Source: an uncultured Prevotella sp. (GTDB lineage Bacteria; Bacteroidota; Bacteroidia; Bacteroidales; Bacteroidaceae). Taken from it: a stretch of DNA of 64,000 bases. Under the pieces are notes generated by a model. It ran no database searches and was not told the DNA's origin. It saw nothing but the letters and a program-made list of their open reading frames with translations. Both the position numbers and the translations under genes were made by a program. This document shows positions 1 to 8,859 of the stretch, one piece after another. Positions within the stretch are counted from its first letter, which is position 1, and every line of letters begins with the position of its first letter. The stretch covers positions 49,700 through 113,699 of the forward strand of contig CAMJGE010000008.1 in assembly GCA_946405145.1 (NCBI GenBank), read 5' to 3'.

Positions 1-2
1 TT

Positions 3-1121
3 GTAATGGCTATCTGCATTGGTGCCTATTTCTATGGCGGCACCCGTTTCGATGCCGACATGCACAACCTTGGTTATCTGGAGGAGATGACAGAATACTC
101 AGAGAATCTCTTGCGTGATAAAACTTATACGGGTGATAAACAGAAATACTTTGCCAGTGAAGGTAAAACGATGGAGGAAGCCATAGAGAACTTTGGCATT
201 CTCGATCGTAAACTTGACTCACTGCAACAGCTTGGACTCGTGAAGAGCTATACTCATACCAGCCAGATCTTCGTACCTATGAAGGAACAACAGGTACGTA
301 TCAATGCTTGGAAACAATATTGGAACGATGAGCGACTCGACAAGGTGAAACGACTCATCGCAGAGACAGCCCCACAGGCAGGTCTGAACGCCAATGCCTT
401 CGAGAATTTCTTCGAAGCTGTTAAAGCTGATTATGAGCCAGATTCACTCTATGGAGCCAGCCTCATCCCTGAAGGCTATCAGTCCACATTAATGGAACAG
501 AGCTACAACGGTGACTACCTGTGTTTCACTTCTGTCCGCTGTGCCAACGACTCTGTGCGCAGTAGCGAGAGCGACTACATACGCATCTGTGATGCTATTG
601 CACAGGATCCTCATCTTCTGGTTCTTGACACCTATTATTATACTACAGACACGCTGATTCAGATGAGTGAGGATTTCAGTGTGCTACAGTGGATTTCAAT
701 GCTGTTCGTATTCCTAGTATTACTGATCAGTTTCCATTTCAATGTCAAGAATACCGTCCTTGGCTTCATGCCTATACTGCTCAGTTGGTTGATAGTTTTG
801 GGAGCAATGGTATTGTTCGACATGCGCTTCAATCTGATAAATATTATTATCTCCACCTTTATCTTTGGTATTGGTGTAGATTATAGCATCTTTGTCATGA
901 ATGGTCTGACTGACAACAATAGTCAGAAACTTGCTTACCATAAGACAGCAATCTTCTTTAGTGCTGTCACCCTTATCGTTACCGTCAGCAGTATGGTGCT
1001 CGCTGTGCATCCAGCCATCAAGTCTGTGGGATTTTCTACGCTTGTGGGACTGCTCTCGGCTGTAATTCTCTCATATGTCTTACAACCTGCCGTCTATCGA
1101 TGGCTCAACCGAAATAAATAG
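3..1121 (+). CDS. MMPL/RND-type exporter, C-terminal part (5' end outside window)
   Basis: The frame is open to the left edge, so the first ATG (position 6) is internal and only about 372 codons are seen. The fragment begins with the end of a membrane segment, then about 200 mostly hydrophilic residues (probably periplasmic), then a hydrophobic block from about visible residue 227 to the end that can hold five transmembrane segments. Within it lies G-V-D-Y-S-I-F near residues 290-296, the transmembrane signature of MMPL/RND lipid exporters. Family members move lipids or other hydrophobic molecules across or out of the inner membrane. The FAD oxidoreductase gene starts 2 nt after the stop and a LolA-like gene follows, a combination known from aryl-polyene/flexirubin clusters of Bacteroidetes. 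The substrate is inferred, not shown. Confidence 0.8.
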   Translation, partial: VMAICIGAYFYGGTRFDADMHNLGYLEEMTEYSENLLRDKTYTGDKQKYFASEGKTMEEAIENFGILDRKLDSLQQLGLVKSYTHTSQIFVPMKEQQVRINAWKQYWNDERLDKVKRLIAETAPQAGLNANAFENFFEAVKADYEPDSLYGASLIPEGYQSTLMEQSYNGDYLCFTSVRCANDSVRSSESDYIRICDAIAQDPHLLVLDTYYYTTDTLIQMSEDFSVLQWISMLFVFLVLLISFHFNVKNTVLGFMPILLSWLIVLGAMVLFDMRFNLINIIISTFIFGIGVDYSIFVMNGLTDNNSQKLAYHKTAIFFSAVTLIVTVSSMVLAVHPAIKSVGFSTLVGLLSAVILSYVLQPAVYRWLNRNK

Positions 1122-1123
1122 GA

Positions 1124-2575
1124 ATGAGATACGATATAGTCATCATAGGAAGCGGTTTCGGCGGACTTGTCTGTGCCCACCTGCTGGCTAAGGCTGGCAA
1201 GCGGGTTCTAGTGCTTGAACGTCAGCAACAGCCAGGCGGTTGTATTCAGAGCTACCAGCGCAAAGGTCAGACCTTCGACACTGGTCTCCACTATGTAGGT
1301 GGCTTGGGAGAGGGACAGACGCTCAACCGGATCTTCTCCCATCTGGGACTGATGCGGTTGCCCTGGCAACGACTTGACCCTAAGGGCTTCGATTTGGTGA
1401 CTATCGGTGAAGAGACTTTTGCCTTTGCAGAGGGCTTCGATCGGTTTGTTGACAATCTGGCTGTACGCTTCCCTCAGGAGAGAGAGGCTCTTCAGCAGTA
1501 TGTGCAGACTTTACAGCAAGCTGAGGCTGTGGCCTTTGGCTCAAACGATGCCTATCGTTTATTTGGCATTAGTGCTTATGACTATCTGACAAGTACCTTC
1601 AAAGATCCACTACTTATCAATGTGCTTTCGGGTTCAGCTTTGAAGATGGAATTGCGCAAGGCATCATTGCCTCTTTTCACCTTTGCCCACGGCAACAGCA
1701 GTTTCATTCAAAGCAGCTGGCGACTTAAGGGAGATGGTAATCTCATTGTAAATTCTCTGATTGACGATATCCACAGCTTTGGCGGAGAAGTAATCTGTCA
1801 GGCAGAGGTGGATGAACTCATCGAGAAAGACGGACGCATTATCGCTGCCCATTGTGTGAATGGTGAAACTTATGAAGGCGACACCTTCATCAGCGACATC
1901 TATCCGTCACTCACGTTTGAAATGGTGAAGGATTCTGCAGTATTACGCAAACTCTTCCGCCGTCGTATGAGCAATATGGAGAATACTTTTGGTTTCTTTA
2001 CTGCTTCATTGGTACTGAAACCTAATATGCTCCCTTATTTCAATCACAACAAGTTTGTGTATCGTGAACCCAACGTGTGGACGTTCTATGATAAGACAGA
2101 TAATGTGAGTGGCCTGATGATCAGTTGTCGTGTACCAGAAGAAGGAGATTATGCCACCCAGATTGATTTGCTCACACCTATGCCGTGGCATGTATGTGAG
2201 CCATGGACTGACACCCATATCGGGCATCGAGGTGCCGACTATCTCGCCTTAAAGGCACGTTATACTGATGAGTGCATCTCTTTGGCTGAGACAGTGATCC
2301 CTGGGCTGCGTGAGATGGTTAGCCAGACCTACACAAGTACACCGCTCACCTATCGCGACTATACGCTGACGCCTAACGGATCGGCTTATGGCGTGAGAAG
2401 AGATTGCAAGAATTTGGTGATTACTATGCTCTCACCACGTACACCTATTCCAAACCTGTTGCTGTCGGGACAGAACTTGATGCTGCATGGACTGGAGGGT
2501 GTAAGTATGACAGCTCTATTGACTTGTAAGGAGATTTTAGGAACAGAATATATTAAAAAGATTGTAACAGAGTAA
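1124..2575 (+). CDS. NAD(P)/FAD-dependent oxidoreductase, phytoene desaturase/retinol saturase-like
   Basis: The 483-residue protein opens with a Rossmann FAD-binding motif, G-S-G-F-G-G at residues 9-14. An acidic residue ends the second strand near residue 32 and is followed by a PGG motif, as in the carotenoid desaturase and retinol saturase family. The C-terminal part has the expected G-x-N-L-M-L-H-G-L-E-G-V-S-M-T stretch that closes the FAD site. No signal peptide is seen, so it probably acts at the cytoplasmic face of the membrane on a lipid or polyene. It starts 2 nt after the MMPL gene and is followed 20 nt later by a LolA-like gene, so all are probably co-transcribed. The substrate cannot be read from the sequence; a polyene- or lipid-modifying role is inferred from the neighbours. 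Confidence 0.8.
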   Translation: MRYDIVIIGSGFGGLVCAHLLAKAGKRVLVLERQQQPGGCIQSYQRKGQTFDTGLHYVGGLGEGQTLNRIFSHLGLMRLPWQRLDPKGFDLVTIGEETFAFAEGFDRFVDNLAVRFPQEREALQQYVQTLQQAEAVAFGSNDAYRLFGISAYDYLTSTFKDPLLINVLSGSALKMELRKASLPLFTFAHGNSSFIQSSWRLKGDGNLIVNSLIDDIHSFGGEVICQAEVDELIEKDGRIIAAHCVNGETYEGDTFISDIYPSLTFEMVKDSAVLRKLFRRRMSNMENTFGFFTASLVLKPNMLPYFNHNKFVYREPNVWTFYDKTDNVSGLMISCRVPEEGDYATQIDLLTPMPWHVCEPWTDTHIGHRGADYLALKARYTDECISLAETVIPGLREMVSQTYTSTPLTYRDYTLTPNGSAYGVRRDCKNLVITMLSPRTPIPNLLLSGQNLMLHGLEGVSMTALLTCKEILGTEYIKKIVTE

Positions 2576-2595
2576 AATAGAAAGGAAAAACGATT

Positions 2596-3177
2596 ATGAA
2601 ACGAGTATTATTGATACTGATACTTTTGTGTCAATTGACTATTAGTGTAGCCCAACAAGCTGATTTCCAAAAAGCTGTGGCTCGTTATAAAGATGCTGTT
2701 AATGTGACAGCTTCTGTTACCAAAACCACACATAAGCAGGCTGTAGCCAAGGATGTGACCAGTAAAGGTACGCTCACGATGAAACGTCCTGCTACGGTAA
2801 GCATTGTGATTGATGGCGGGAAAGACCAGCTGTTGATGGAGGGTAGCACCTTCACAATGGTTGTAAAAGGTAAGAAACATACGACAAGCAGTCAGAAGAA
2901 TGTACAGTTCGCCTCTTTCCAGACCGTCTTTGAAAGCATTTTGTCTGGTGGTCAAAAAGACATCTCTAAGCTGGGAGATCTGGCTGTCAGCAAGCAAGGT
3001 GGCAATCTTGTGTTGACTATTACTCCACAGGCTGCAGACAAGAAGTCAGCTCGTAGGATGTTGTTTTCATCGTTTGTTCTGACCATTGATACCAAGACGT
3101 CAGAATTAAAGTCGCTCCGTATGAATGAGCGCGCAGGTTATACTGATTATACTTTCTCAGGATTCCAGTTTAAATGA
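2596..3177 (+). CDS. LolA-like outer-membrane lipoprotein carrier protein
   Basis: The 193-residue protein has a clear signal peptide (hydrophobic residues 4-19, cleavage probably near the A-Q-Q at 19-21). The rest resembles the LolA half-barrel: repeated short beta-strands with Lys/Thr-rich turns and a GxLxMKRP-type strand near residues 55-65. LolA ferries lipoproteins or other lipids across the periplasm. A copy placed beside an MMPL exporter, rather than a housekeeping lolA locus, suggests a dedicated lipid carrier for the MMPL cargo; that is inference. Its stop overlaps the next start by 4 nt (ATGA), which implies translational coupling with the DUF5686 gene. Confidence 0.75.
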   Translation: MKRVLLILILLCQLTISVAQQADFQKAVARYKDAVNVTASVTKTTHKQAVAKDVTSKGTLTMKRPATVSIVIDGGKDQLLMEGSTFTMVVKGKKHTTSSQKNVQFASFQTVFESILSGGQKDISKLGDLAVSKQGGNLVLTITPQAADKKSARRMLFSSFVLTIDTKTSELKSLRMNERAGYTDYTFSGFQFK

Positions 3178-5747
3178 TTAGACATCAACATATTTTTAGC
3201 ATAATCCTCTTTCTGCTATCCAGCATGCCTTTGAGCGCTCAGCAGATAAAGGGAACTATCACCGATGGGGAAACCGGTGAGACAATCCCTTATGCCAGCG
3301 TTATCTATAAAGGCCATCATGTTGCTGTTATTTCTGATATTGACGGCCAGTATTCGATAGGACGACATGAAGGATGGGCTATTACATTCAGTGCTGTAGG
3401 TTATAAGACTCAGGTCATCAATGTCAATAGCAAAACCCCCAGCAAGCAGGATATTGTGCTGCAACCTGACAGACAGCAACTGGCAGAGGTTACCATTCAT
3501 GCCAAGAAAGGCAAATACAGTCGCAAGAACAATCCAGCCGTGGAGCTGATGAAGAAGGTGATTGCCGCTAAGAAGTTGACAGACCTTTCGAACCACGATT
3601 ATTATAAGTACGACAAGTATGAGAAGATGACATTGGCTGCTAACGATCTGACACCAAGTCGTCTGGAGAAGAAACCTTACTCCAGTACACCATGGCTGTT
3701 AGATCAGGTGGAGTTGTGTAAGTATAATAATAAGATGATTCTGCCAATCAGTGTCGAAGAGACTGTATCTGAGACTGTTTACCGCAAGGATCCTCAGTCG
3801 AAGAAGGTCATCATCAAAGGTCAGCAATCGTCAGGTGTCAATGACCTGTTTCAGACTGGTGATTTCCTGAACGTCATCATGAAGGATGTGTTCACTGATG
3901 TCGATCTTTATGAAGACCAGATCCGTCTGTTACAATACCCTTTTACGTCACCCATCGGAAAGGATGCGATCAGCTTCTACCGTTTCTATATTGAGGATAC
4001 GCTTAAGATTGATCGTGATTCATGTATCCACCTTCATTTCCTTCCCAACAACCAGATGGACTTCGGTTTCCGTGGTGATATCTATATCTTAAAGGATTCC
4101 TCCTATCATGTGCGCCGCTGCGAACTGACGTTGCCCAAACAGACTTCTGTCAACTACGTGGAGAATCTGCGTGTCGAGCAGGAGTTCGAACAACTTGACA
4201 ACGACGAGTGGGTGCTCACACGCAATGACATGATTACGGAGTTGAAATTTGCAAAGTTCATAGGAAAGGCCATCGCTATTCGTACAACCCGTCTGACGTC
4301 TTATTCATTTGACGAGCTACCCAAGAAGCTCTTCAGAGGTAAGCGAACGGAGATCCGTGAACCGGATGCCGGCATGCGCGGTAAGTCGTTCTGGAACCAG
4401 TATCGACAAGTGGAGCTTACGAAGAGTGAGGACTCTATGGGTAGTTTTGTGAAGAATATCCAGAACATCAAGGGCTTTAAGTATATTATGATTGGTCTGA
4501 ATGCCCTGATAGAGAACTCTATTGAGATAGGTGGTAATCCCAACAAATTTGATATTACCCCAGTCAATACTTTGCTTTCCTATAACAAGTTCGATGGCAT
4601 GCGAAGTAAGTTCAGTCTGCAGAGCACAGCCAACCTCCATAAACGATGGTTTGGTACCGCCTATTACGGTCGCGGTTGGGGAAGTAAGTACAACTACTAC
4701 GGAGCATCGTTGACCTATTCGTTTATCGACAAGCAATACATGCCGTGGGAGTATCCGAAACGCACGCTGACATTGGAAAGCTCTTATGATGTTGAGACAC
4801 CGAGTGATCGCTATCTGCCGACTGATAAGGACAACTTCCTTGTGGCATTCAAGTGGACGAGTATTGACAAGATGATGATTTCTAACCGCCAGCGTCTGGG
4901 CTTTGAGTATGAGATGTATGGTGGTCTGAAGACAACTCTTAGGTTGAAGACGGAAGAGATGGAGGCTTGTGGCGCCATGTCGTTCCGTAAGCTCAGTGAG
5001 CCGATGCCGGATTACGATAGCAAGATGGTGGCCCATCATGAGTACCTGCGCACAACAGAACTCTTTGCAGAGTTGCGTTATGCACCTGATGAAACCCTTA
5101 TCAACACCAAGCAGCGTCGTATCGCCATCAACCATGATGCTCCCATACTGAGTCTGAGTCATACCTTTGGCTTCAGGAATTTTTTGGGTGGTCAGTATTC
5201 CAGCAACATCACTGAGGCAAAGATCTATAAGCGTTTCTGGCTGAACAGCTGGGGTAAGGTTGACTTGTTCCTCAAGGCGGGAGCCCAGTGGAACCAGGTA
5301 CCTTACATGCTACTTATCCAGCCACCAGCTAACCAGTCGTTCGTTATTGAGGAAGAGATGTTCAACCTCATCAACAATATGGAATTCCTCAACGACCGTT
5401 ATGCTTCTATGATGCTATCCTGGGACCTGAACGGTAAGTTCTTCAATCGTATCCCGCTTATCAAGAAGTTGAAGTGGCGTGAGTACTTTGCAGTAAACAT
5501 GCTTTGGGGCGATTTGACGGATAAGAATAATCCCTTCCTACCTCAGAATGCGGGCAGCGATAAACTGATGTACTTCCCTAAAGGCTGTCACGTCATGGAT
5601 CCAAAACGACCTTATGTGGAGTTGGTTGTGGGTATTCACAACATCTTCAAGCTGATACATATCGAATATGTACGCCGTATGAGTTATCTGGATCTCCCCA
5701 CCAGCGAAAAATGGGGTATCAGATATATCTTCAGGCTTACATTCTAA
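3174..5747 (+). CDS. Carboxypeptidase-regulatory-like plus DUF5686 outer-membrane protein
   Basis: The protein has 857 residues. A signal peptide covers about residues 1-22. It is followed by a CarboxypepD_reg-like beta-sandwich (about 24-110, with G-T-I-T-D-G-E-T-G-E-T-I-P-Y-A-S). The long remainder matches the DUF5686 family as I recall it, including the segments around N-N-P-A-V-E-L-M-K-K-V-I and F-R-G-D-I-Y-I-L, and ends in an aromatic Phe (T-F), as beta-barrel outer-membrane proteins usually do. The family is common in Bacteroidetes and has no established function; an outer-membrane barrel with a surface or periplasmic domain is likely. It is translationally coupled to the LolA-like gene, which suggests an outer-membrane step in the same pathway. 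Confidence 0.8.
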   Translation: MIRHQHIFSIILFLLSSMPLSAQQIKGTITDGETGETIPYASVIYKGHHVAVISDIDGQYSIGRHEGWAITFSAVGYKTQVINVNSKTPSKQDIVLQPDRQQLAEVTIHAKKGKYSRKNNPAVELMKKVIAAKKLTDLSNHDYYKYDKYEKMTLAANDLTPSRLEKKPYSSTPWLLDQVELCKYNNKMILPISVEETVSETVYRKDPQSKKVIIKGQQSSGVNDLFQTGDFLNVIMKDVFTDVDLYEDQIRLLQYPFTSPIGKDAISFYRFYIEDTLKIDRDSCIHLHFLPNNQMDFGFRGDIYILKDSSYHVRRCELTLPKQTSVNYVENLRVEQEFEQLDNDEWVLTRNDMITELKFAKFIGKAIAIRTTRLTSYSFDELPKKLFRGKRTEIREPDAGMRGKSFWNQYRQVELTKSEDSMGSFVKNIQNIKGFKYIMIGLNALIENSIEIGGNPNKFDITPVNTLLSYNKFDGMRSKFSLQSTANLHKRWFGTAYYGRGWGSKYNYYGASLTYSFIDKQYMPWEYPKRTLTLESSYDVETPSDRYLPTDKDNFLVAFKWTSIDKMMISNRQRLGFEYEMYGGLKTTLRLKTEEMEACGAMSFRKLSEPMPDYDSKMVAHHEYLRTTELFAELRYAPDETLINTKQRRIAINHDAPILSLSHTFGFRNFLGGQYSSNITEAKIYKRFWLNSWGKVDLFLKAGAQWNQVPYMLLIQPPANQSFVIEEEMFNLINNMEFLNDRYASMMLSWDLNGKFFNRIPLIKKLKWREYFAVNMLWGDLTDKNNPFLPQNAGSDKLMYFPKGCHVMDPKRPYVELVVGIHNIFKLIHIEYVRRMSYLDLPTSEKWGIRYIFRLTF

Positions 5748-5762
5748 ATTGAGATACAGATC

Positions 5763-6743
5763 ATGAACGAGCAATATTATCAGACACTGAAATCTGTTGA
5801 GACAGAAGACTGGCTTGACTTCCATATCATCCGTCCCTTCTGTTTCCAGTTGGCACGTCTCTTTGCGAAATTTGATATACACCCTAATACCGTGACCATT
5901 TGGTCGATCTTTATTGGAGCAGGTAGTTCCCTTCTCTTTGCCAGCGGCTGCTATTATTATGAAGGTGGAGTAGGGCTGCTTTATAACCTCGCAGCTATCT
6001 TCCTATTGATGTGGGCTGATTTCTTCGATTGTGTTGATGGTCAGTTGGCCCGTCTTACAGGGAAAAAGAGTCCCATGGGCCGTATCCTCGATGGTCTGGC
6101 AGGTTTCACATGGTTTGTGCCTATCTATCTGGCTCTTGACTATCGTTTCTATTGTCATCACGAGATTGAATTTGGCTGGTTGGGTATTGCTGATACACCA
6201 GAGAACACCATGATAGCTACATTCATCGTGTTTATACTGAGTCTTATCTCTGGCTTTGTGGGTATGGGTGGACAGCAGCGATTGGCCGACTATTATATCC
6301 AGGTGCATCTTTTCTTCCTGAAGGGTGAGAAGGGTAGTGAGCTTGATAGCTCCAAACGTCAGCAGGAAATCTACGATCAAATGCCAAAGGATGCCCCATG
6401 GTATGAGCGTCGGTTCCAGAAGTCGTATATTGGCTATACACGTAACCAAGAGAAATCAACCCCTCAATTTCAGCGCCTGATGGCATTGCTGAAAGAGAAA
6501 TATGGCAGTGCAGATAACATGCCCGAAGAGGTACGTGCAGAGTTCCATCGTCACTCGCTGGCACTGATGAAGTGGAATGGTCTGCTCACCTTTAATTTCC
6601 GTGAGACTTGGTTCTTCCTGTTCTGTCTGTTAGACATCCCTGCCATGACTTTCCTCTATGAAATTATCGGTATGGGACTGCTTACTTGGTATATAAACCA
6701 CAGGCATGAATCATTCAGTCGTCAGATTGCTGACAAGCTATAA
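5763..6743 (+). CDS. CDP-alcohol phosphatidyltransferase family membrane protein (variant active site)
   Basis: The protein has 326 residues and several hydrophobic segments. The CDP-alcohol phosphotransferase signature is clear: D89-C-V-D92-G93-Q-L-A96-R97, then eight residues, G106, three residues, D110. The family pattern expects a fourth Asp four residues later, but here residue 114 is Gly (codon GGT), so the usual catalytic-base position is not acidic. The middle (about residues 195-265) is a hydrophilic insertion rich in Lys/Glu that is not part of the minimal fold. The family transfers a phospho-alcohol from a CDP-alcohol to a lipid or polyol at the inner membrane. It starts 15 nt after the DUF5686 gene and is followed by a UPF0104 protein, a PLP enzyme and a cytidylyltransferase, which fits headgroup synthesis. 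Donor and acceptor are unknown. Confidence 0.8.
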   Translation: MNEQYYQTLKSVETEDWLDFHIIRPFCFQLARLFAKFDIHPNTVTIWSIFIGAGSSLLFASGCYYYEGGVGLLYNLAAIFLLMWADFFDCVDGQLARLTGKKSPMGRILDGLAGFTWFVPIYLALDYRFYCHHEIEFGWLGIADTPENTMIATFIVFILSLISGFVGMGGQQRLADYYIQVHLFFLKGEKGSELDSSKRQQEIYDQMPKDAPWYERRFQKSYIGYTRNQEKSTPQFQRLMALLKEKYGSADNMPEEVRAEFHRHSLALMKWNGLLTFNFRETWFFLFCLLDIPAMTFLYEIIGMGLLTWYINHRHESFSRQIADKL

Positions 6744-6757
6744 ATGGTACTCAATCT

Positions 6758-7795
6758 ATGAAGTGGACTAAACAACGCCTGAACAACCTCTTCTTCCTCC
6801 TCGGCATCGCTGCTGTGGTGGTGATGCTCCTTACGTTTGATGTCAGTTTCATCGAACTGTGGGATCACCTTTGCCATGCAGGCTATTGGCTGATTCCCAT
6901 CATCGGTATCTGGGTAATTGTCTATGGGCTGAATGCGTTGGCGTGGAAGTCTATGATTGAAGGTAACATTGGGGGCAAGGCACCACTCAGTTTCTGGCGA
7001 ATCTATCGTCTCACCATTACGGGCTATGCCTTGAACTATGCTACACCTGTAGGCGGATTGGGTGGTGAACCTTATCGTATCATGGAGCTCTCAAAAGATA
7101 TTGACAAGCAGCATGCCACGTCAAGTGTTATCCTCTATGCCATGATGCATTTCTTTGCCCACTTCTGGTTCTGGTTTATCAGCATCTTTATCTACCTTGG
7201 TCTGGTTCTTGTAGGCGATCTGCCTATCAGTCCTGTCATCGGCATTACCTTGGGTGTCATCGTAGTGTTCTGTTTAGTGGCATTCTACATCATCTCAAGG
7301 GGGTATAAGAATGGATTGGTGAAATATGTATTAGGTGTGATTAGCAGGATTCCTGGCATGAAGCGATGGACACTTAAGTTCTGGGCGCGTCATTCAGAGG
7401 CTATCAAGAATATCGACGAACAGATTGCAGCGCTCTATGCACAAGATACGAAGGCCTTCTACAAGAGTCTGGTACTTGAATATCTCTCCCGTGTTGTTCA
7501 GAGTTCGGAGGTGATGTTCATGCTGCTTCTCTTCGGTATCGACTGTGGCGGAGGACTCGGTGGACTAACACTCACTTTCCTGCATAGTATCCTGATTGTC
7601 TCTTTTACGACACTCTTTGCCAATCTGATTGGTTTCCTGCCTATGCAGTTGGGTGTTCAGGAAGGTGGCTTTGTGCTTTCTATCGCTGCCTTGGGTCTCT
7701 CTGCAGCCCTTGGCATCTTTGTGAGCATCATTTGTCGTGTACGTGAGATCATCTGGATCATCATCGGTATCGGCTTGATGAAAATGAAAGAATGA
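6758..7795 (+). CDS. UPF0104 / LPG-synthase-TM (flippase-like) integral membrane protein
   Basis: The 345-residue protein is almost entirely hydrophobic, with about seven or eight transmembrane segments. It carries conserved features of the lysylphosphatidylglycerol synthase membrane region (UPF0104): A-L-N-Y-A-T-P-V-G-G-L-G-G-E-P-Y-R near residues 91-107 and Q-L-G-V-Q-E-G-G near 296-303. There is no soluble aminoacyl-transferase domain, so it is the stand-alone flippase-like form. In MprF the equivalent half translocates aminoacylated lipids. Here it lies 14 nt after the CDP-alcohol phosphotransferase, so moving the product lipid between leaflets is a reasonable inference. ATG at 6758 is the only sensible start before the first hydrophobic segment. 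Confidence 0.8.
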   Translation: MKWTKQRLNNLFFLLGIAAVVVMLLTFDVSFIELWDHLCHAGYWLIPIIGIWVIVYGLNALAWKSMIEGNIGGKAPLSFWRIYRLTITGYALNYATPVGGLGGEPYRIMELSKDIDKQHATSSVILYAMMHFFAHFWFWFISIFIYLGLVLVGDLPISPVIGITLGVIVVFCLVAFYIISRGYKNGLVKYVLGVISRIPGMKRWTLKFWARHSEAIKNIDEQIAALYAQDTKAFYKSLVLEYLSRVVQSSEVMFMLLLFGIDCGGGLGGLTLTFLHSILIVSFTTLFANLIGFLPMQLGVQEGGFVLSIAALGLSAALGIFVSIICRVREIIWIIIGIGLMKMKE

Positions 7796-7824
7796 AATAG
7801 TAAAGAATAAAAAAATATAATGTC

Positions 7825-8859
7825 ATGAATTATCTCGACAGAAATGAATTTAATTTTGAGCCTAGCCAGAAAGTGGTAGAGGCTATTAAGAGTTTCGACC
7901 CCAAGACACTGTGTTTCTATACCCGTATCTATGACCAGGGTAAGAAGAGTGTGATCTCCGTCAAGTTGAGTGAGATCTACGGTGTTCCTGAAGAGCAGGT
8001 GCTGCTGACCTACGGCGGTGAGGATATGTTGAAAAACGCTATCCACTATTTCCTGATGGTGGGCGACAACAAGAAGATTCTGATTCCAGAGTTCTCTTGG
8101 TGGTATTATAATCGTGTAGCCAGCGAGTGTGGCGGTACATTCGAAATGTATCCCCTCCACGAGCAGGACGACACTTTTGCCTACGACATTGATGAGGTGA
8201 TTGAATACACCAATCGTGTACATCCCCGTATGCTGTTGCTCGCTTCACCTAACAACCCCACAGGTAATGGCTTGAACTCTGAGGAGATTGGTCGTATCAT
8301 GGAGCATATCCCTAATGATACAATGGTGCTCATCGACGAGGCATATGCCAGCTTCATCACCAGCGACACAGACTATATCGCCCCGTTGGTTAACAAATAC
8401 AACAACCTGATTATTTCTCGTACGCTGTCAAAGTTCTATGGCCTGCCTGGCCTGCGTGTAGGTTTCGGCTTTATCGGTAAGGGGCATGATCAGTTTGAGA
8501 GCTATATCAACAAATATCTGGGCTATAACCGTTTCTCAGAGGCAGTAGCATTGGCTGCTCTCGACTCTGACGAACATTATCGCAAGGTAGCTGACGATAT
8601 GGAATGGGGACGTCAGCTTTATAAGAAAGAACTTGGTAACCTGCCTGGTTTCAAGGTCTATAAGTCAGTGGCTAACTTTATCCTTATCAAATATCCGCTT
8701 GAGATCAAGGAGGCTCTGATGGAAGCTTTGAAGATTCAGGACTACAAGATCAAGTTTATGAGCGACAAAGGCCTGGAGTCTTGTCTCCGCATCACACTGG
8801 GTCGTAAGGAACAGACACAGACGGTAGTGGATACCATCCTAAAGGTTATCAAGGCATGA
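7825..8859 (+). CDS. PLP-dependent aminotransferase/decarboxylase, histidinol-phosphate aminotransferase/CobD-like
   Basis: The protein is a 344-residue fold-type I PLP enzyme. Visible active-site elements are S-P-N-N-P-T-G-N-G (near 141-149), D171 in L-I-D-E-A-Y (pyridine-nitrogen contact), and the Schiff-base lysine K203 in S-R-T-L-S-K-F-Y-G-L-P-G-L-R-V-G. The length and motif order fit the HisC/CobD branch. Some members of that branch decarboxylate phospho-amino acids (CobD on threonine phosphate, related enzymes on serine phosphate) rather than transaminate. No other histidine genes are nearby, so a HisC role is unlikely. The gene overlaps the downstream cytidylyltransferase by 4 nt (ATGA). 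The pair would be consistent with making and activating an amino-alcohol phosphate; this is inference. Confidence 0.8.
   Translation: MNYLDRNEFNFEPSQKVVEAIKSFDPKTLCFYTRIYDQGKKSVISVKLSEIYGVPEEQVLLTYGGEDMLKNAIHYFLMVGDNKKILIPEFSWWYYNRVASECGGTFEMYPLHEQDDTFAYDIDEVIEYTNRVHPRMLLLASPNNPTGNGLNSEEIGRIMEHIPNDTMVLIDEAYASFITSDTDYIAPLVNKYNNLIISRTLSKFYGLPGLRVGFGFIGKGHDQFESYINKYLGYNRFSEAVALAALDSDEHYRKVADDMEWGRQLYKKELGNLPGFKVYKSVANFILIKYPLEIKEALMEALKIQDYKIKFMSDKGLESCLRITLGRKEQTQTVVDTILKVIKA

Noticed and set aside
4317..5162. 281-codon minus-strand frame
   Set aside because: Antisense to the DUF5686 gene, which has the recognisable protein features.
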